Of a stretch of 64,000 nucleotides of DNA, positions 23,497 to 33,631 are shown one piece after another. How positions within the stretch are numbered: the stretch's first letter is position 1; each line of letters opens with the position of its first letter. The DNA is from an uncultured Succinivibrio sp. (lineage in GTDB: Bacteria; Pseudomonadota; Gammaproteobacteria; Enterobacterales; Succinivibrionaceae). The stretch is taken from assembly GCA_900770725.1 (NCBI GenBank), contig CAAGLL010000021.1:1-64000 (forward strand), read 5' to 3'. Below the pieces are notes generated by a model, which saw nothing but the letters and a program-made list of their open reading frames with translations, had not been told where the DNA came from and did not search any database. A program made the position numbers and the translations under genes.

Positions 23497-24116
23497 GCCC
23501 GGGTTCCCGTTCCAGGATGGGGGAAGCGGCGCGCCTGATTGGCGCCGCGCCCCTTTCCCCCATTCCACCGCCCCCTGTCAAGGGGGCTGGCGCAAAACAC
23601 AAAGCCTTCAGTCTTGTGCCAGGCGGAAGGCGCCATCAGGTATGTTTTGATTATAGCAAAAGAAATTTTCAGAGCCTTTTGTTTTAATAACAGCATGTTG
23701 GCTCGAAAAACGCCCGATCGCGGAAAAAAATTAGGCGCGAAAAGCTGTGATCGGCGCCTCATTTGGCCAGGATCAGGCGAAAAAAAGGAAAATAATTTTT
23801 AAAATCCTTTATTTTCAGTGCATTTGAAAATTGTTCCATGCATTTATGAGGCATCTGTCGAAAAATCGGAACAAATTTGCAATGAAGGCGGGAACTTTGA
23901 CGCAAATCACGCTGTGACAGGCGTTTGAGGCGGCTATTCGCGTTATTGCCGCACCGCGATTACGCGAATAGTGGCATTTCAGGTGCGCCTCGCGGGCGAC
24001 CTTGGCGCCGTCCTGAGGCGCCTGAAAGGCAAAGGCGCGGGATCTTTGGGGGCGGGGGAGCCGCCCTTTGCTAAAATCCCCAATGCGCGAGCGCGCGCAA
24101 GCGAGGAGGACATGGC
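23497..24116. other. rnhA-dnaQ divergent intergenic region with inverted repeat
   Basis: 620 bp without a credible gene. The middle is AT-rich. An inverted repeat has the arms CTATTCGCGT (23934-23943) and ACGCGAATAG (23962-23971), separated by 18 bp. That suits a dimeric regulator or a cruciform. A TGCTAAAAT promoter element for dnaQ follows at 24069. Confidence 0.45.
24069..24077 (+). promoter_or_regulatory. Extended -10 promoter of dnaQ
   Basis: TGCTAAAAT lies about 40 bp before the dnaQ start and is identical to the zipA element. Confidence 0.45.
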
Positions 24117-25139
24117 ATGAAGAGGTACGTGGCGCTTGACACCGAGACCACCGGCAAGAGCGATGACGGCAGCCCCGGCGATCACAGGATCATCGAGGTC
24201 GGCTGCGTCGAGATAGTCGACCGCAGGATCACCGGCAGGCAGCTTCAGCTCTACGTGGACCCCGAGCGCCCGGTGGACGAGGAGGCCGCGGCGATCCACG
24301 GCTGGACCTGGGAGAAGCTCAAGGGCAAGCCCAAGTTCGCCGAGGTCGCCGATCAGATAATCGACTTCATCCGCGGCAGCGAGCTCCTGATCCACAACGC
24401 CAAGTTCGACACCTCGTTCCTCGACAAGGAGTGGACGCTGATGAACCTGCCCGAGCGCACGGCCGACATGGCCCACGTCGTGGACACCGTGGCGCTGGCG
24501 CGCAAGCTCGTCCCCGGCCACCAGGTCAACCTCGACAACCTCTGCTCGATCTTCGACATCGACTCCTCGGCAAGAACCCTCCACGGGGCGCTCCTGGACG
24601 CCCAGCTCTTAGCCGAGGTCTACCTCGCGATGACCGGCGGCCAGGCCGAGCTCTCCTTCTCGGACACCGAGGCCTCCTCGCGCCGCTGGATCAGGCCCCA
24701 GGGGGTCAGGCTGCCCCTCATGCAGGTCGAGCGCGAGCGCGAGCTTGTAAACCGCAACGAGATGCTCAAGCTCGCGCAGGTCCACAAGGTCTCCGACGGC
24801 GACGACGGCAAGACCCCGACGGCCGGCTCCGACTGGGCGCCTGGCTTTGAGATGCCGTTGCTCACAAAGGGCGAGGACGAGGGCAAGAAGGATTTCAAGA
24901 AGCGCCTTTCAGACGAGTACGCCCAGATGAGGGACAAGCTCTTTTCCAAGGAGGAGCAGGGGATCCTCGACGGGGTGCTTGCCAAGGAGAAGGCGGCCCA
25001 CCAGCACTGGGTGGACCGCGTGCTCGGCAAGTGCGTGGACGACGATCCGCGCAGCCCCCACAACCCCAAGAACATGGCGCGCCTTGCGGCCATGGCCGCG
25101 TCACATGGCGCCAAAGGCACCCCGGGCGGACATGCCTGA
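24117..25139 (+). CDS. dnaQ: DNA polymerase III epsilon subunit (proofreading exonuclease)
   Basis: The 340-aa DEDDh exonuclease has Exo I LDTETTG (Asp8, Glu10), Exo II HNAKFDTSF and Exo III HGALLDAQL. It removes misinserted bases in the replicase core. After the exonuclease domain, GGQAELSF resembles the clamp-binding segment of E. coli epsilon (GGQTSMAF). About 150 further residues follow, roughly 100 more than in E. coli, hydrophilic and partly Lys/Glu-rich. GAGGAGG precedes the ATG. An earlier ATG at 24112 runs into a stop after one codon. Confidence 0.96.
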   Translation: MKRYVALDTETTGKSDDGSPGDHRIIEVGCVEIVDRRITGRQLQLYVDPERPVDEEAAAIHGWTWEKLKGKPKFAEVADQIIDFIRGSELLIHNAKFDTSFLDKEWTLMNLPERTADMAHVVDTVALARKLVPGHQVNLDNLCSIFDIDSSARTLHGALLDAQLLAEVYLAMTGGQAELSFSDTEASSRRWIRPQGVRLPLMQVERERELVNRNEMLKLAQVHKVSDGDDGKTPTAGSDWAPGFEMPLLTKGEDEGKKDFKKRLSDEYAQMRDKLFSKEEQGILDGVLAKEKAAHQHWVDRVLGKCVDDDPRSPHNPKNMARLAAMAASHGAKGTPGGHA

Positions 25140-25181
25140 GGGCCGCCTGGGAGAGTTTTCAAGTCAAGCTTAAGGATAGAG

Positions 25182-25769
25182 ATGATGGCAATTGAATTGG
25201 GCTTCAGCGTTCTTGACGATCTGCGTCAGTCCGAGAGCGTGCTCCACAACTTCATCAAGGCGCCGGGGACGGCGGATCTCATCGAGAGGGCCATCGCGCT
25301 GATGGCCGACTCCATCAGGGACGGCGGCAAGGTGATCTCGGCGGGCAACGGCGGGAGCATGTGCGACGCCCAGCACTTTGCCGAGGAGCTCACCGGGCGC
25401 TACCGCGGCGACCGCCGCGCGCTGCCGGCCGTCGCCATCTGCGACCCCAGCCACCTCACCTGCGTGGGCAACGACTACGGCTTCGATTGCGTGTTCTCGC
25501 GCTACGTCGAGGGCATGGGCAGGAAGGGCGACGTCTTCCTGGGGATCTCGACCTCTGGAAACTCGGGGAACATCGTCAAGGCCTGCGAGAGCGCCCGCGC
25601 GGTCGGGATGAAGTCGGTGTGCCTTCTGGGCAAGGACGGCGGCAAGCTCAAGGATCTCTGCGACATCCCGATCATCGTGCCGCACGACGGCTATGCCGAT
25701 CGCATCCAGGAGGTCCACACCATGATCATCCACATCATGATCCGCGGCATCGAGGCCCTCTGCGCCTAA
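25182..25769 (+). CDS. gmhA: Phosphoheptose isomerase (GmhA)
   Basis: The 195-aa SIS-domain enzyme converts sedoheptulose 7-phosphate to D-glycero-D-manno-heptose 7-phosphate, the first step to the heptose of the LPS inner core. Motifs are AGNGGSMCDAQHFAEELTGR, GISTSGNSGN and GYADRIQEVHT, the last with the metal-binding Gln/His pair. GmhA is preferred over the related DiaA because of the CDAQHFAEELTGR sequence. Two adjacent ATG codons start the frame. Presence of the gene implies heptose-containing LPS. Confidence 0.93.
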   Translation: MMAIELGFSVLDDLRQSESVLHNFIKAPGTADLIERAIALMADSIRDGGKVISAGNGGSMCDAQHFAEELTGRYRGDRRALPAVAICDPSHLTCVGNDYGFDCVFSRYVEGMGRKGDVFLGISTSGNSGNIVKACESARAVGMKSVCLLGKDGGKLKDLCDIPIIVPHDGYADRIQEVHTMIIHIMIRGIEALCA

Positions 25770-25800
25770 GGACAAAGCAGGCCCTGCCTGCTTGGCAAAT

Positions 25801-25837
25801 GACAGCGCCGGCGCGGCAGATCCGCGCCGGCGCTGTC
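25801..25837. terminator. GC-rich hairpin after gmhA
   Basis: A perfect 16-bp stem of nearly pure G and C (25801-25816 with 25822-25837) has a 5-nt loop. No T run is present. It lies between converging genes. Confidence 0.5.
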
Positions 25838-25855
25838 TGGCCTTAAGGTGAGGAG

Positions 25856-27241
25856 TCAGATGAGCTGCGCCATGAAAAGCGGAAGCGCCAAAAGGCCATT
25901 TCCCCTTGCCAGATCCCCGTCGCGCAGCAGGTAGCCCTGGCCTGCCCTCGCCTTGAGCCTAAGGCAGAACTCCTCCACGGGCCTGCTGGCCCTGCGCGCG
26001 CTGCCCTTTACCACGATCGGGCAGATCCTCCCGCCCCTTGCGAGCAGGAAGTCGATCCCATGCAGGTGTCCGCCCGGGGCCTTGAAGGCGTAGGAGAAAA
26101 GGCGGCTGCCGGAGGCTGCGAGCATCTGCACGGCCGCGTTCTCGCAGGCGCCCTTGATGCCGGCGCTCAGGGCGCCAGGGAGTCCCTGGCAAAGCCCATT
26201 GTCGGAAAAGGGCTTGTCCCGGAGAGAGAGGATGATGAAAAGCCCCGTGTCGCAGACGAACAGCCTGAAGGCGTCAAGGTTCGGCAAGAGCTGGAGGCCC
26301 GTGATCGGATCGCAGGCGCGCCAGGCGATGTTGACAGCCTTGCTTTCGCGGAGCAGCTCCATGATCCTGTCGGCCTTGCCCTGCGAGATCCGGCCTGCCG
26401 CGGCGGGGATCGAGAAGCGGCTGCGGCCGCCTGCGATCTGCGCCGGGATGGATTTGAAGACGGCCGACGCCGTTCCCGATGGATCGCTCTTGTCAAAGTC
26501 CTGCATGATGAGGCCCAGGATCCCGCGCTTGGCGCGCTCGGCGCTTTCAAGACCTGTGCGCAGGTACGCGCCGACGGCCCCCGGCATGCCGCCTAGCATG
26601 AGGTAGAGCCTGAAGTCCGCCGCGATGCCGCGGTACAGGGCGCTCCCCGAGGCGGTGGCGCAAAATGGCCTTGCCTTCTCAAAAAGCCTCCTCATGAGCG
26701 GGAATGTCCCTTCCTTTCCGAGCGCCCAGCAGAACTCCTCGAAGTCCATCGGGCGCAGCTCGAGGGCCTCCTCCTCGCTGGGGATGAGGATGTCCTTGAC
26801 GTTGCCGCGGACGCCGACCATGCAGCCGGTCTCGATGAAGTCGTAGCGCCCGTCCGCCACCAGGTGCTTCACCGCCTGCCTGGCCTTGGGGAAGCGCTGC
26901 ACGTTGTCGAAGACGACCGCCGACTGTCGCTCGAACAGCGGCCCCGAGCCTGTGAGGGTGAGCAGCGCGGCAAACAGGAAGCCGAGATCCGCTGGATTTG
27001 AAAACGCCTCCTTGACGCCGGATGGGCAATTGGCAAAGTCGATGAAGAGGCAGCTCCGGTATTCGCGCCTTGCAAACTCGCGCGCGATGGTAGTCTTGCC
27101 GACCTGCCTCGGGCCCTCGATGAGCAGCGCGGTCCTCCCCCGCGACCGCTCCTTCCGCTTGAGCATCTGGACGTAGATCTTCCGCCTGAAGAGGCGCCTG
27201 CCGCAGGGATCGGCTTGAGGCGGAGTGCTTGGATTTTCCAT
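25856..27241 (-). CDS. AAA/DUF4143-type ATPase with altered Walker B
   Basis: The protein has about 461 residues from the ATG at 27241. Walker A is IEGPRQVGKTTIAREFA. Walker B reads VVFDNVQRF where the family normally has DEVQ, so the glutamate thought to activate water is Asn. The C-terminal half keeps the DUF4143 pattern (GIDFLLARGGRICPIVVKG). Role is unknown. The start is uncertain because no ribosome-binding site precedes it; the frame is open to 27370. It sits between gmhA and purM as a lone leftward gene. Confidence 0.75.
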   Translation of the reverse strand: MENPSTPPQADPCGRRLFRRKIYVQMLKRKERSRGRTALLIEGPRQVGKTTIAREFARREYRSCLFIDFANCPSGVKEAFSNPADLGFLFAALLTLTGSGPLFERQSAVVFDNVQRFPKARQAVKHLVADGRYDFIETGCMVGVRGNVKDILIPSEEEALELRPMDFEEFCWALGKEGTFPLMRRLFEKARPFCATASGSALYRGIAADFRLYLMLGGMPGAVGAYLRTGLESAERAKRGILGLIMQDFDKSDPSGTASAVFKSIPAQIAGGRSRFSIPAAAGRISQGKADRIMELLRESKAVNIAWRACDPITGLQLLPNLDAFRLFVCDTGLFIILSLRDKPFSDNGLCQGLPGALSAGIKGACENAAVQMLAASGSRLFSYAFKAPGGHLHGIDFLLARGGRICPIVVKGSARRASRPVEEFCLRLKARAGQGYLLRDGDLARGNGLLALPLFMAQLI

Positions 27242-27498
27242 TGGCTTAAAGTCAGTTGACGAGCGCCGCGCGGTCGTCGAACAGGGAGGCTGCGAGTTCC
27301 GCGCAATTTGGGAAGGCGAAATTTGGCCTTTCCGCACGATTGATCCTGCCAAAAATTGCGCTTTTCGCAAGGAATATGCGGTTTATGAACGCAGATCAAT
27401 GAGATAGCGTTGGAGAACGCAAGCGCGGATTTGGAGATGAATGGTGGATCTGGCAGGTAGAGACAGGCGCGGCAGGGCGCGGATTGCGGCCCCGCATG
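27242..27498. other. Intergenic region upstream of the ATPase gene with inverted repeat
   Basis: GCGCAATTT (27301-27309) and AAATTGCGC (27353-27361) are perfect inverted copies flanking a partly self-complementary 43-bp stretch. It may regulate the leftward ATPase gene. Nothing else is seen. Confidence 0.35.
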
Positions 27499-27531
27499 CA
27501 GAAGATCCCCGCCCAAGGCGGGGATCTTCTG
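27499..27531 (-). terminator. purM terminator
   Basis: A 15-bp perfect stem (27499-27513 with 27517-27531) has a CAA loop, 49 bp past the purM stop. No T run follows. Confidence 0.6.
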
Positions 27532-27579
27532 AGGCTTGGAGCCGTCAAGGCGCGGCCTGTGGCCGGCCCTTGGCGATCC

Positions 27580-28620
<1,041 letters not shown>

Positions 28621-28750
28621 GAATCCTCCAAGAAGGGACAGGAAAAACACTGGCGATGATTTTAGCCGATCTGCCAGCGCCTTTTTGCAGGCGCTGGCAA
28701 ATTCAAGCGCCGCCTGCGGCTTTGCATCGGGGGCCGCGGGGCATGGGCTG

Positions 28751-28756
28751 TATAAT
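28751..28756 (+). promoter_or_regulatory. -10 box of the DUF2066 gene
   Basis: TATAAT lies 63 bp before the start codon in the purM-DUF2066 divergent region. No good -35 box is present. Confidence 0.4.
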
Positions 28757-28818
28757 TGTGAAAGCGCCCGCGGCGCAGCTTTCAAAGATGCCGCGGCGCC
28801 CTATGGAGGCACACGAAC

Positions 28819-30024
28819 ATGAGAAGATCAGTCCTGGCGGCGCTCGCCGCGGCCCTTATAGCGCACGGCGCGGCATTTGCGGACGAGGCCGATCCGCTCG
28901 TCTACGAGGGACCGCTCTCGGAGGGCGTCGACAAGGCGCTCGCGGCAGGCTACGCGCAGGCCGCGGCCTCCCTGGCCCCTGGCTCGTCGGCCAGGGCCAG
29001 CGCGGCCGACGCGGGGAAGGCGGTCTCGTCAGTGGGGATCCAGGGGGGCAAGGTGGTCGTCAAGTTCGACCGCGACAAGCTCTCCCGCCAGCTCTCCTCC
29101 TCGGGCGCGGCCGTGTGGTCCGGACTCAAGGACCCGGTGCTCGTCTGGCTTGCCGACGCCGCAAGCGGGAAGATCATCGGCGGGGACAGCTCCGATCCGC
29201 TGGCGCTCTCGATGAGCGCGGCGGCGCAGAAGCTGCGCTACCAGCTCATCTTCCCGCTCATGGATCTCGACGACGTGCAGGCGGTGAACGCCCAGGCGCT
29301 GCTCACCCACAACGACGAGGCGCTCAAGGCGGCCTCGGCGCGCTACAAGCCGACCTTCTACGTGGCGGCCGCCGCCTCCAGGGACGGCGACGCGGTCGAT
29401 CTGCGCTGGGACGTCTATGACGCCGGCGGGCGCAAGCTCGGCAACGGCAGCGCCAAGGCCCCGATGGACGAGGCCGCCTCCAAGGCCGCCTCGGGCATCG
29501 CCTCCTCGCTCATGGAGAACGTGAGCGGCGAGGGCGGCGATCAGGCCTCCCAGGTCGCATCCGATTCCGGCACCGGAGAGGCCGCCGCGGCGGCCGACAC
29601 CATCGGCCCGCGCAACGGCTCGGTGCGCATCCTGGTTTCGGGCGTCGGGAGCCTTTCCGACCTGCAGGCGGTGAGGAGCGCCATCATCACCTTCGGCTAC
29701 GAGGGCTCCACGAGGGCCATCGGCTACACGCCGCAGGGCGTGGTCTTCCTGGTGCCGACCTCGGCATCGCCCGCGATCCTCGACGGCACGCTCGCCCACT
29801 CGGGCACCTTCACCAAGACCGGCGACTGGATCTACCGCTACAACCAGGGCACCGGCGCGGCCGACTCCGGGCGCGACGGCCAGGTGGGCGCGCCCTCCTA
29901 CCAGAGCGCCACGAGCGGGCTTTCAAGGCCTGCGGCCGGCGCCGTGAAGGCGCAGCAGGGCGGGAAAGCCCCTTCCAAGGCCACGCCCGCGCGCCGCGCC
30001 TCGCAGCTGGTGGGGGACCTCTAG
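28819..30024 (+). CDS. DUF2066 family exported protein
   Basis: The 401-aa protein has a clear signal peptide (LAALAAALIAHGAAFA). Its body has the DUF2066 layout seen in gammaproteobacteria between purM and hda or perM. Function is unknown; it is probably periplasmic. No lipobox is present. The C-terminal 60 residues are rich in Ala, Ser and Gly and look disordered. Its stop overlaps the GTG start of hda by 1 nt, so the two genes are coupled, although their products work in different compartments. Confidence 0.75.
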   Translation: MRRSVLAALAAALIAHGAAFADEADPLVYEGPLSEGVDKALAAGYAQAAASLAPGSSARASAADAGKAVSSVGIQGGKVVVKFDRDKLSRQLSSSGAAVWSGLKDPVLVWLADAASGKIIGGDSSDPLALSMSAAAQKLRYQLIFPLMDLDDVQAVNAQALLTHNDEALKAASARYKPTFYVAAAASRDGDAVDLRWDVYDAGGRKLGNGSAKAPMDEAASKAASGIASSLMENVSGEGGDQASQVASDSGTGEAAAAADTIGPRNGSVRILVSGVGSLSDLQAVRSAIITFGYEGSTRAIGYTPQGVVFLVPTSASPAILDGTLAHSGTFTKTGDWIYRYNQGTGAADSGRDGQVGAPSYQSATSGLSRPAAGAVKAQQGGKAPSKATPARRASQLVGDL

Positions 30025-30728
30025 TGGCAGAGCCCCGCCAAGGCGCGCTGCCGCTTAGGGTGAGCGAGAAGGAGAGCTTCGACACCTTCGTGCAAGGCGA
30101 TTCCAGCGCGCTCGTCGAGGCCATGCGCAAGGCCGCCTCGGCCCCGCAGTGGGAGTTCTTCATGGTGACGGGGCCGCACGGGTGCGGCAAGTCGCACCTC
30201 CTGAACGCCATCGCCTGCGAGAACCCCGGGACCTTCAGCATCGACCTTGCGCTGGCGCGCGACTTCTCGCCCCAGTTCCTCGACGTCGAGCTGCCCGGCT
30301 GCGCGGTGCTCGACAACGTCGACGCCATCGCGGGGGACGGCGTGTGGGAGCTCGCGCTCTTCGGGCTGTTCAACCGCTGGTACGACGGAAGGCGCGGGGC
30401 GCTCTTCATGAGTTCGACCTCAAGCGCCGACCGCATCCCCTTTGCAAGGCGCGATCTCAACACCCGCCTGATGTCGGGGGTCACGGTGCCGCTCGCCCCG
30501 CTCTCGGAGGAGGACAGCGCCAGGGCCCTGGGGCTCAAGGCCGCCGCGCGCGGGATCACGCTGCCCGATCAGTCCTGCGCCTACCTAGTGCGCAGCTATG
30601 GGCGGGACCTCAGGAAGCTCTCCGGGATCCTCGACAGGCTCGACTGCGCGCAGCTTGAGCGCTCGCACGCGCTGAGCATCCCCTTCATCAAGAGCGCCCT
30701 GGGCGCCGATCAGGCCTCCGGCCAATGA
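30024..30728 (+). CDS. hda: DnaA regulatory inactivator Hda
   Basis: The 234-aa AAA+ protein resembles DnaA domain III. With the sliding clamp it promotes ATP hydrolysis by DnaA and prevents over-initiation. The N-terminal QGALPL corresponds to the clamp-binding QLSLPL of E. coli Hda. Walker A is GPHGCGKSHLL and sensor 2 contains YGRDLRKL. Walker B reads CAVLDNVDAI, as usual for Hda. The GTG start overlaps the stop of the upstream gene. Confidence 0.93.
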   Translation: MAEPRQGALPLRVSEKESFDTFVQGDSSALVEAMRKAASAPQWEFFMVTGPHGCGKSHLLNAIACENPGTFSIDLALARDFSPQFLDVELPGCAVLDNVDAIAGDGVWELALFGLFNRWYDGRRGALFMSSTSSADRIPFARRDLNTRLMSGVTVPLAPLSEEDSARALGLKAAARGITLPDQSCAYLVRSYGRDLRKLSGILDRLDCAQLERSHALSIPFIKSALGADQASGQ

Positions 30729-30750
30729 AAAAGCCGCCCGATCGGGCGGC
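30728..30750 (-). terminator. bepA terminator overlapping the end of hda
   Basis: GCCGCCCGATCGGGCGGC (30733-30750) is a perfect palindrome, followed on the minus strand by five T. It ends the leftward bepA transcript. Confidence 0.75.
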
Positions 30751-30769
30751 CTCCTCCAAGGCGCAAGCC

Positions 30770-32233
30770 TTATTCCATCGCCTTCTTGATCGAGTCGTCG
30801 AAGTTGCGCTGCTCGCTCACTTTCGTCATGAGCGCGCGCACGATGTCGCGCGAGTACTGGCCCGGGCAGACCGTGAGCGCGCGGTTGTAGAAGTTGAGCG
30901 AGCGCGAGTAGTTCGCGCACAGCGCGTACTGCGCGCCCGAGGCCTGGGCCGACTGGCAGCGGTCGCGCGCCGCGTCGGCAGCCTCGGCCAGGAGCGAGAA
31001 GCCGGCGACGCTGCCTGGGTTCTTGGAGGTGAAGCGCTTTAGGATGTCCACCGCCTCCTTGGCCCTGCCTGCCTTGAGCAGGGCGTTGGCGAGGTTGAGC
31101 GCCAGCGCGGCGTTGCCCGGGCTTCGCGAGTAGGGCCCCTGGAGCATCGACACCGCCGACTGCGGGCTTCCCTGCTTGATGGCGATGTCGGTGCGCAGAT
31201 CGAGCACGAACACGTTGTCCTGGTAGGAGGAGAGGCGGCTTAGGCTCTCAAGCGCCGCGGCGGTGTCGCCCATCTCGTAGCTGCATAGCGCCATGGCGTA
31301 GTCCACGTAGGCCTTGGGCAGCTTGTAGGGGTTGGCCGAGAGCGAGTCGCGCAGCCTCGCGTAGTCGGAGATCCCCATGTACCTGACCTCGGCGCGGGCC
31401 TTGGCGAACTGGAAGTTCGCGTTCGAGGAGTCGGGCCTGCGCCCAAGCTGGGCCGCCATCGACTGGGCCTCGGCGGCGCGCACGTTCGAGAGCGGGTGGT
31501 CGATGAGCATGGTGAAGGCGGGGTTGATGCTGCCCTGCTGGCCCATCAGCACCTTGAAGAGGTCGGGCATCGCGTAGGGGTTGAAGCCGGCGCGGGCGAG
31601 CACCTCGATGCCGGCGCGGTCGGCCTCGGCCTCGTTCTCGCGCGTGAAGTTGATGCCCGACTGCTGGGCCGCGCCCATCGTGGTCGAGAGCGCCGCCAGC
31701 CCCACGGTGGGGTTGATGATGCTCATGGCAATCGCGCCCACGAGCCCTGCCATCGTAAGCGGCGACTTGCGGCTCTGGGCCTCGATGAAGCGGGCGATGT
31801 GCCTCTGGGTCACGTGGGAGATTTCGTGGGCGAGCACCGAGGCGAACTCGTCCTCGGTGTCGCAGTAGTGGAAGAGCCCCGAGTTGACCTGCACCACGCC
31901 GCCTAAGAAGGCCGAGGCGTTGAGCGCGGGGTTGTTCACGAGCAGGAAGGTGAAGGGAAAGCGCACGCCGGAGGCCGCCATCACCAGGCGCGATCCTATG
32001 CTGTCGAGGTACTCGGTCATCACCGGATCGTCGATGACGGGCAGCGCGCCGCGGGCGTTGCGCAGGAAGTACTCGCCTATCTGGCGCTCGCGCTCGACGG
32101 TCATGCCGCGCACGCCCGCGGTGCCGATGTCGGGGATCTGGTACTGCTGGTACTGCGAGAACTCGTCGGCACCTGCCGCTGACGACAGGGCCGCGGCGGC
32201 CGCTATGGCTGCCAACAGGCGGCATAGGCGCAT
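30770..32233 (-). CDS. bepA: Periplasmic metalloprotease/chaperone BepA
   Basis: The 487-aa protein has a signal peptide and an M48 peptidase domain with zinc motif HEISH (SVLAHEISHVTQ) and the third-ligand region ENEAEADRAG. TPR repeats lie in the C-terminal 200 residues. BepA degrades or helps assemble outer-membrane proteins such as LptD together with the BAM complex. The ATG at 32233 follows GGGAG. The open frame begins two codons earlier at a TTG. Divergent perM is its neighbour in E. coli too. Confidence 0.95.
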   Translation of the reverse strand: MRLCRLLAAIAAAAALSSAAGADEFSQYQQYQIPDIGTAGVRGMTVERERQIGEYFLRNARGALPVIDDPVMTEYLDSIGSRLVMAASGVRFPFTFLLVNNPALNASAFLGGVVQVNSGLFHYCDTEDEFASVLAHEISHVTQRHIARFIEAQSRKSPLTMAGLVGAIAMSIINPTVGLAALSTTMGAAQQSGINFTRENEAEADRAGIEVLARAGFNPYAMPDLFKVLMGQQGSINPAFTMLIDHPLSNVRAAEAQSMAAQLGRRPDSSNANFQFAKARAEVRYMGISDYARLRDSLSANPYKLPKAYVDYAMALCSYEMGDTAAALESLSRLSSYQDNVFVLDLRTDIAIKQGSPQSAVSMLQGPYSRSPGNAALALNLANALLKAGRAKEAVDILKRFTSKNPGSVAGFSLLAEAADAARDRCQSAQASGAQYALCANYSRSLNFYNRALTVCPGQYSRDIVRALMTKVSEQRNFDDSIKKAME

Positions 32234-32341
32234 CGTCAAACTCCCAAGGCGCCGCGCGGCGCCGATTTTGATCTTGTATTTGATGTCAGACGGTGAAAAA
32301 TATACACATGTTTTGAAGGCAGCGGCGAGGCGCTAGGCAAG

Positions 32342-33631
32342 ATGATCGAAATTTTCAGGAAGTGGTACCGCAGGAACTTCTCAGTGCCGGGCACCGCCGA
32401 GTTCGCCTTGCTGCTCATAGCCTGCTTCGCGTGCGTCTACTGGTTCATGTGGCTCTTCGGGCCGGTGGTGGTGGCGCTGTGCCTGGCCTACTGCCTGGAC
32501 TGGTTCGTGCGCCTCCTCGAGCGCAGGCTGCGCATGGGCAGGCGCCTTGCCGCGGCCGCGACCATGGTGGTGTTCATCGGGATCGCCGCCGGCATCGTGG
32601 TCTTCGTGGCCCCGCGCATCGTCAACCAGGGCACGCAGTTCTACTCGAACCTGGTGCTCTACAGCCAGGACACCGTGCAGAAGGCCAGGCAGGAGGCCCA
32701 GGAGGCCCGCGAGCAGGCCGGCGCCGACGGCACACCGGCTGACGCGCGCGAGCAGTCTGAGATCGCGGCCGACGCGCTCGACGGCGTGCTCGCCGACAAG
32801 CTCTACACCTTCATTGAGCCGCTGCCTGACCCCTGGCCGACCATGCTCTCGCAGACGGCGCTGCAGAACTACATCCACTCGCTTCGGATCAGCCTTATGG
32901 CGAACCTCGCCAGCATCCTCAAGAACCAGATCATGCCCTCGGTGGTGAACGTGATGTCGTGGACGGTGTACGCCATCATCGTGCCGATCTTCATGTTCCT
33001 GATGCTCGCCAACAAGGAGACGCTGCAGCGGCGCGTGCGCCGCTACGTGATGCCGCGCAACAGCGCGGTCATCGACGACTTCTGGCCCAAGATCAACTCC
33101 CAGCTTGAGTCCTACATCAACGGATCGCTCCTGCACATCGCGATCTCGGCCTGCGCCAACGGGCTGCTCTTCTGGGCCTTCGGGCTCAACTACGCGGTGC
33201 TGCTCGGCGTGGCCATGGGCTTCAGCGTGGTGATCCCCTACGTCGGCGCGGTGCTCGTCGGGATACCCGTGGTGCTCATCGCGGCGGTGCAGTTCGGGCT
33301 CTCGGCCTACCTCGGATGGTTCTTCGCGGCGTACATCCTGCTCCAGCTCTTGGACAGCTACGCGCTGACCCCGGTGCTCTTCTCAAAGACCATGGATCTG
33401 GACGCCTTCTCGATCCTGCTTGCGATCATGGTCTTCGGAACCCTCTGGGGCTTCTGGGGCGTGTTCTTCTCGATCCCGCTGGCCCGCTTCATCGACACTC
33501 TGATCTCCCAGTGGCCGCGCGTGCACAGCAATCATGGACACCAGGGCAGGCAGGAGCGCAGGGCAGAGGGACCGAAGGGCGGCGGCCAAGGCTCGCGCGC
33601 CCAGATCCAGCGGCAGCAGGGCAGGCCCTGA
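32342..33631 (+). CDS. perM: PerM/YfgO family membrane protein (AI-2E transporter family)
   Basis: The 429-aa protein has about eight membrane helices. Two start the protein (LLLIACFACVYWFMWLFGPV) and a cluster lies at residues 200-390. The family signature VIPYVGAVLVGIPV is present. Members are called permeases, but the substrate of PerM is not established. The tail after residue 395 is rich in Gln, Gly and Arg and looks disordered. Adjacent divergent bepA supports the PerM name. Confidence 0.88.
   Translation: MIEIFRKWYRRNFSVPGTAEFALLLIACFACVYWFMWLFGPVVVALCLAYCLDWFVRLLERRLRMGRRLAAAATMVVFIGIAAGIVVFVAPRIVNQGTQFYSNLVLYSQDTVQKARQEAQEAREQAGADGTPADAREQSEIAADALDGVLADKLYTFIEPLPDPWPTMLSQTALQNYIHSLRISLMANLASILKNQIMPSVVNVMSWTVYAIIVPIFMFLMLANKETLQRRVRRYVMPRNSAVIDDFWPKINSQLESYINGSLLHIAISACANGLLFWAFGLNYAVLLGVAMGFSVVIPYVGAVLVGIPVVLIAAVQFGLSAYLGWFFAAYILLQLLDSYALTPVLFSKTMDLDAFSILLAIMVFGTLWGFWGVFFSIPLARFIDTLISQWPRVHSNHGHQGRQERRAEGPKGGGQGSRAQIQRQQGRP

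Noticed and set aside
28672..28699. PurR operator or purine riboswitch before purM
   Set aside because: There is a hairpin (TGCCAGCGCC/GGCGCTGGCA), but neither the ACGCAAACGTTTNCGT pattern nor a purine aptamer core is visible.
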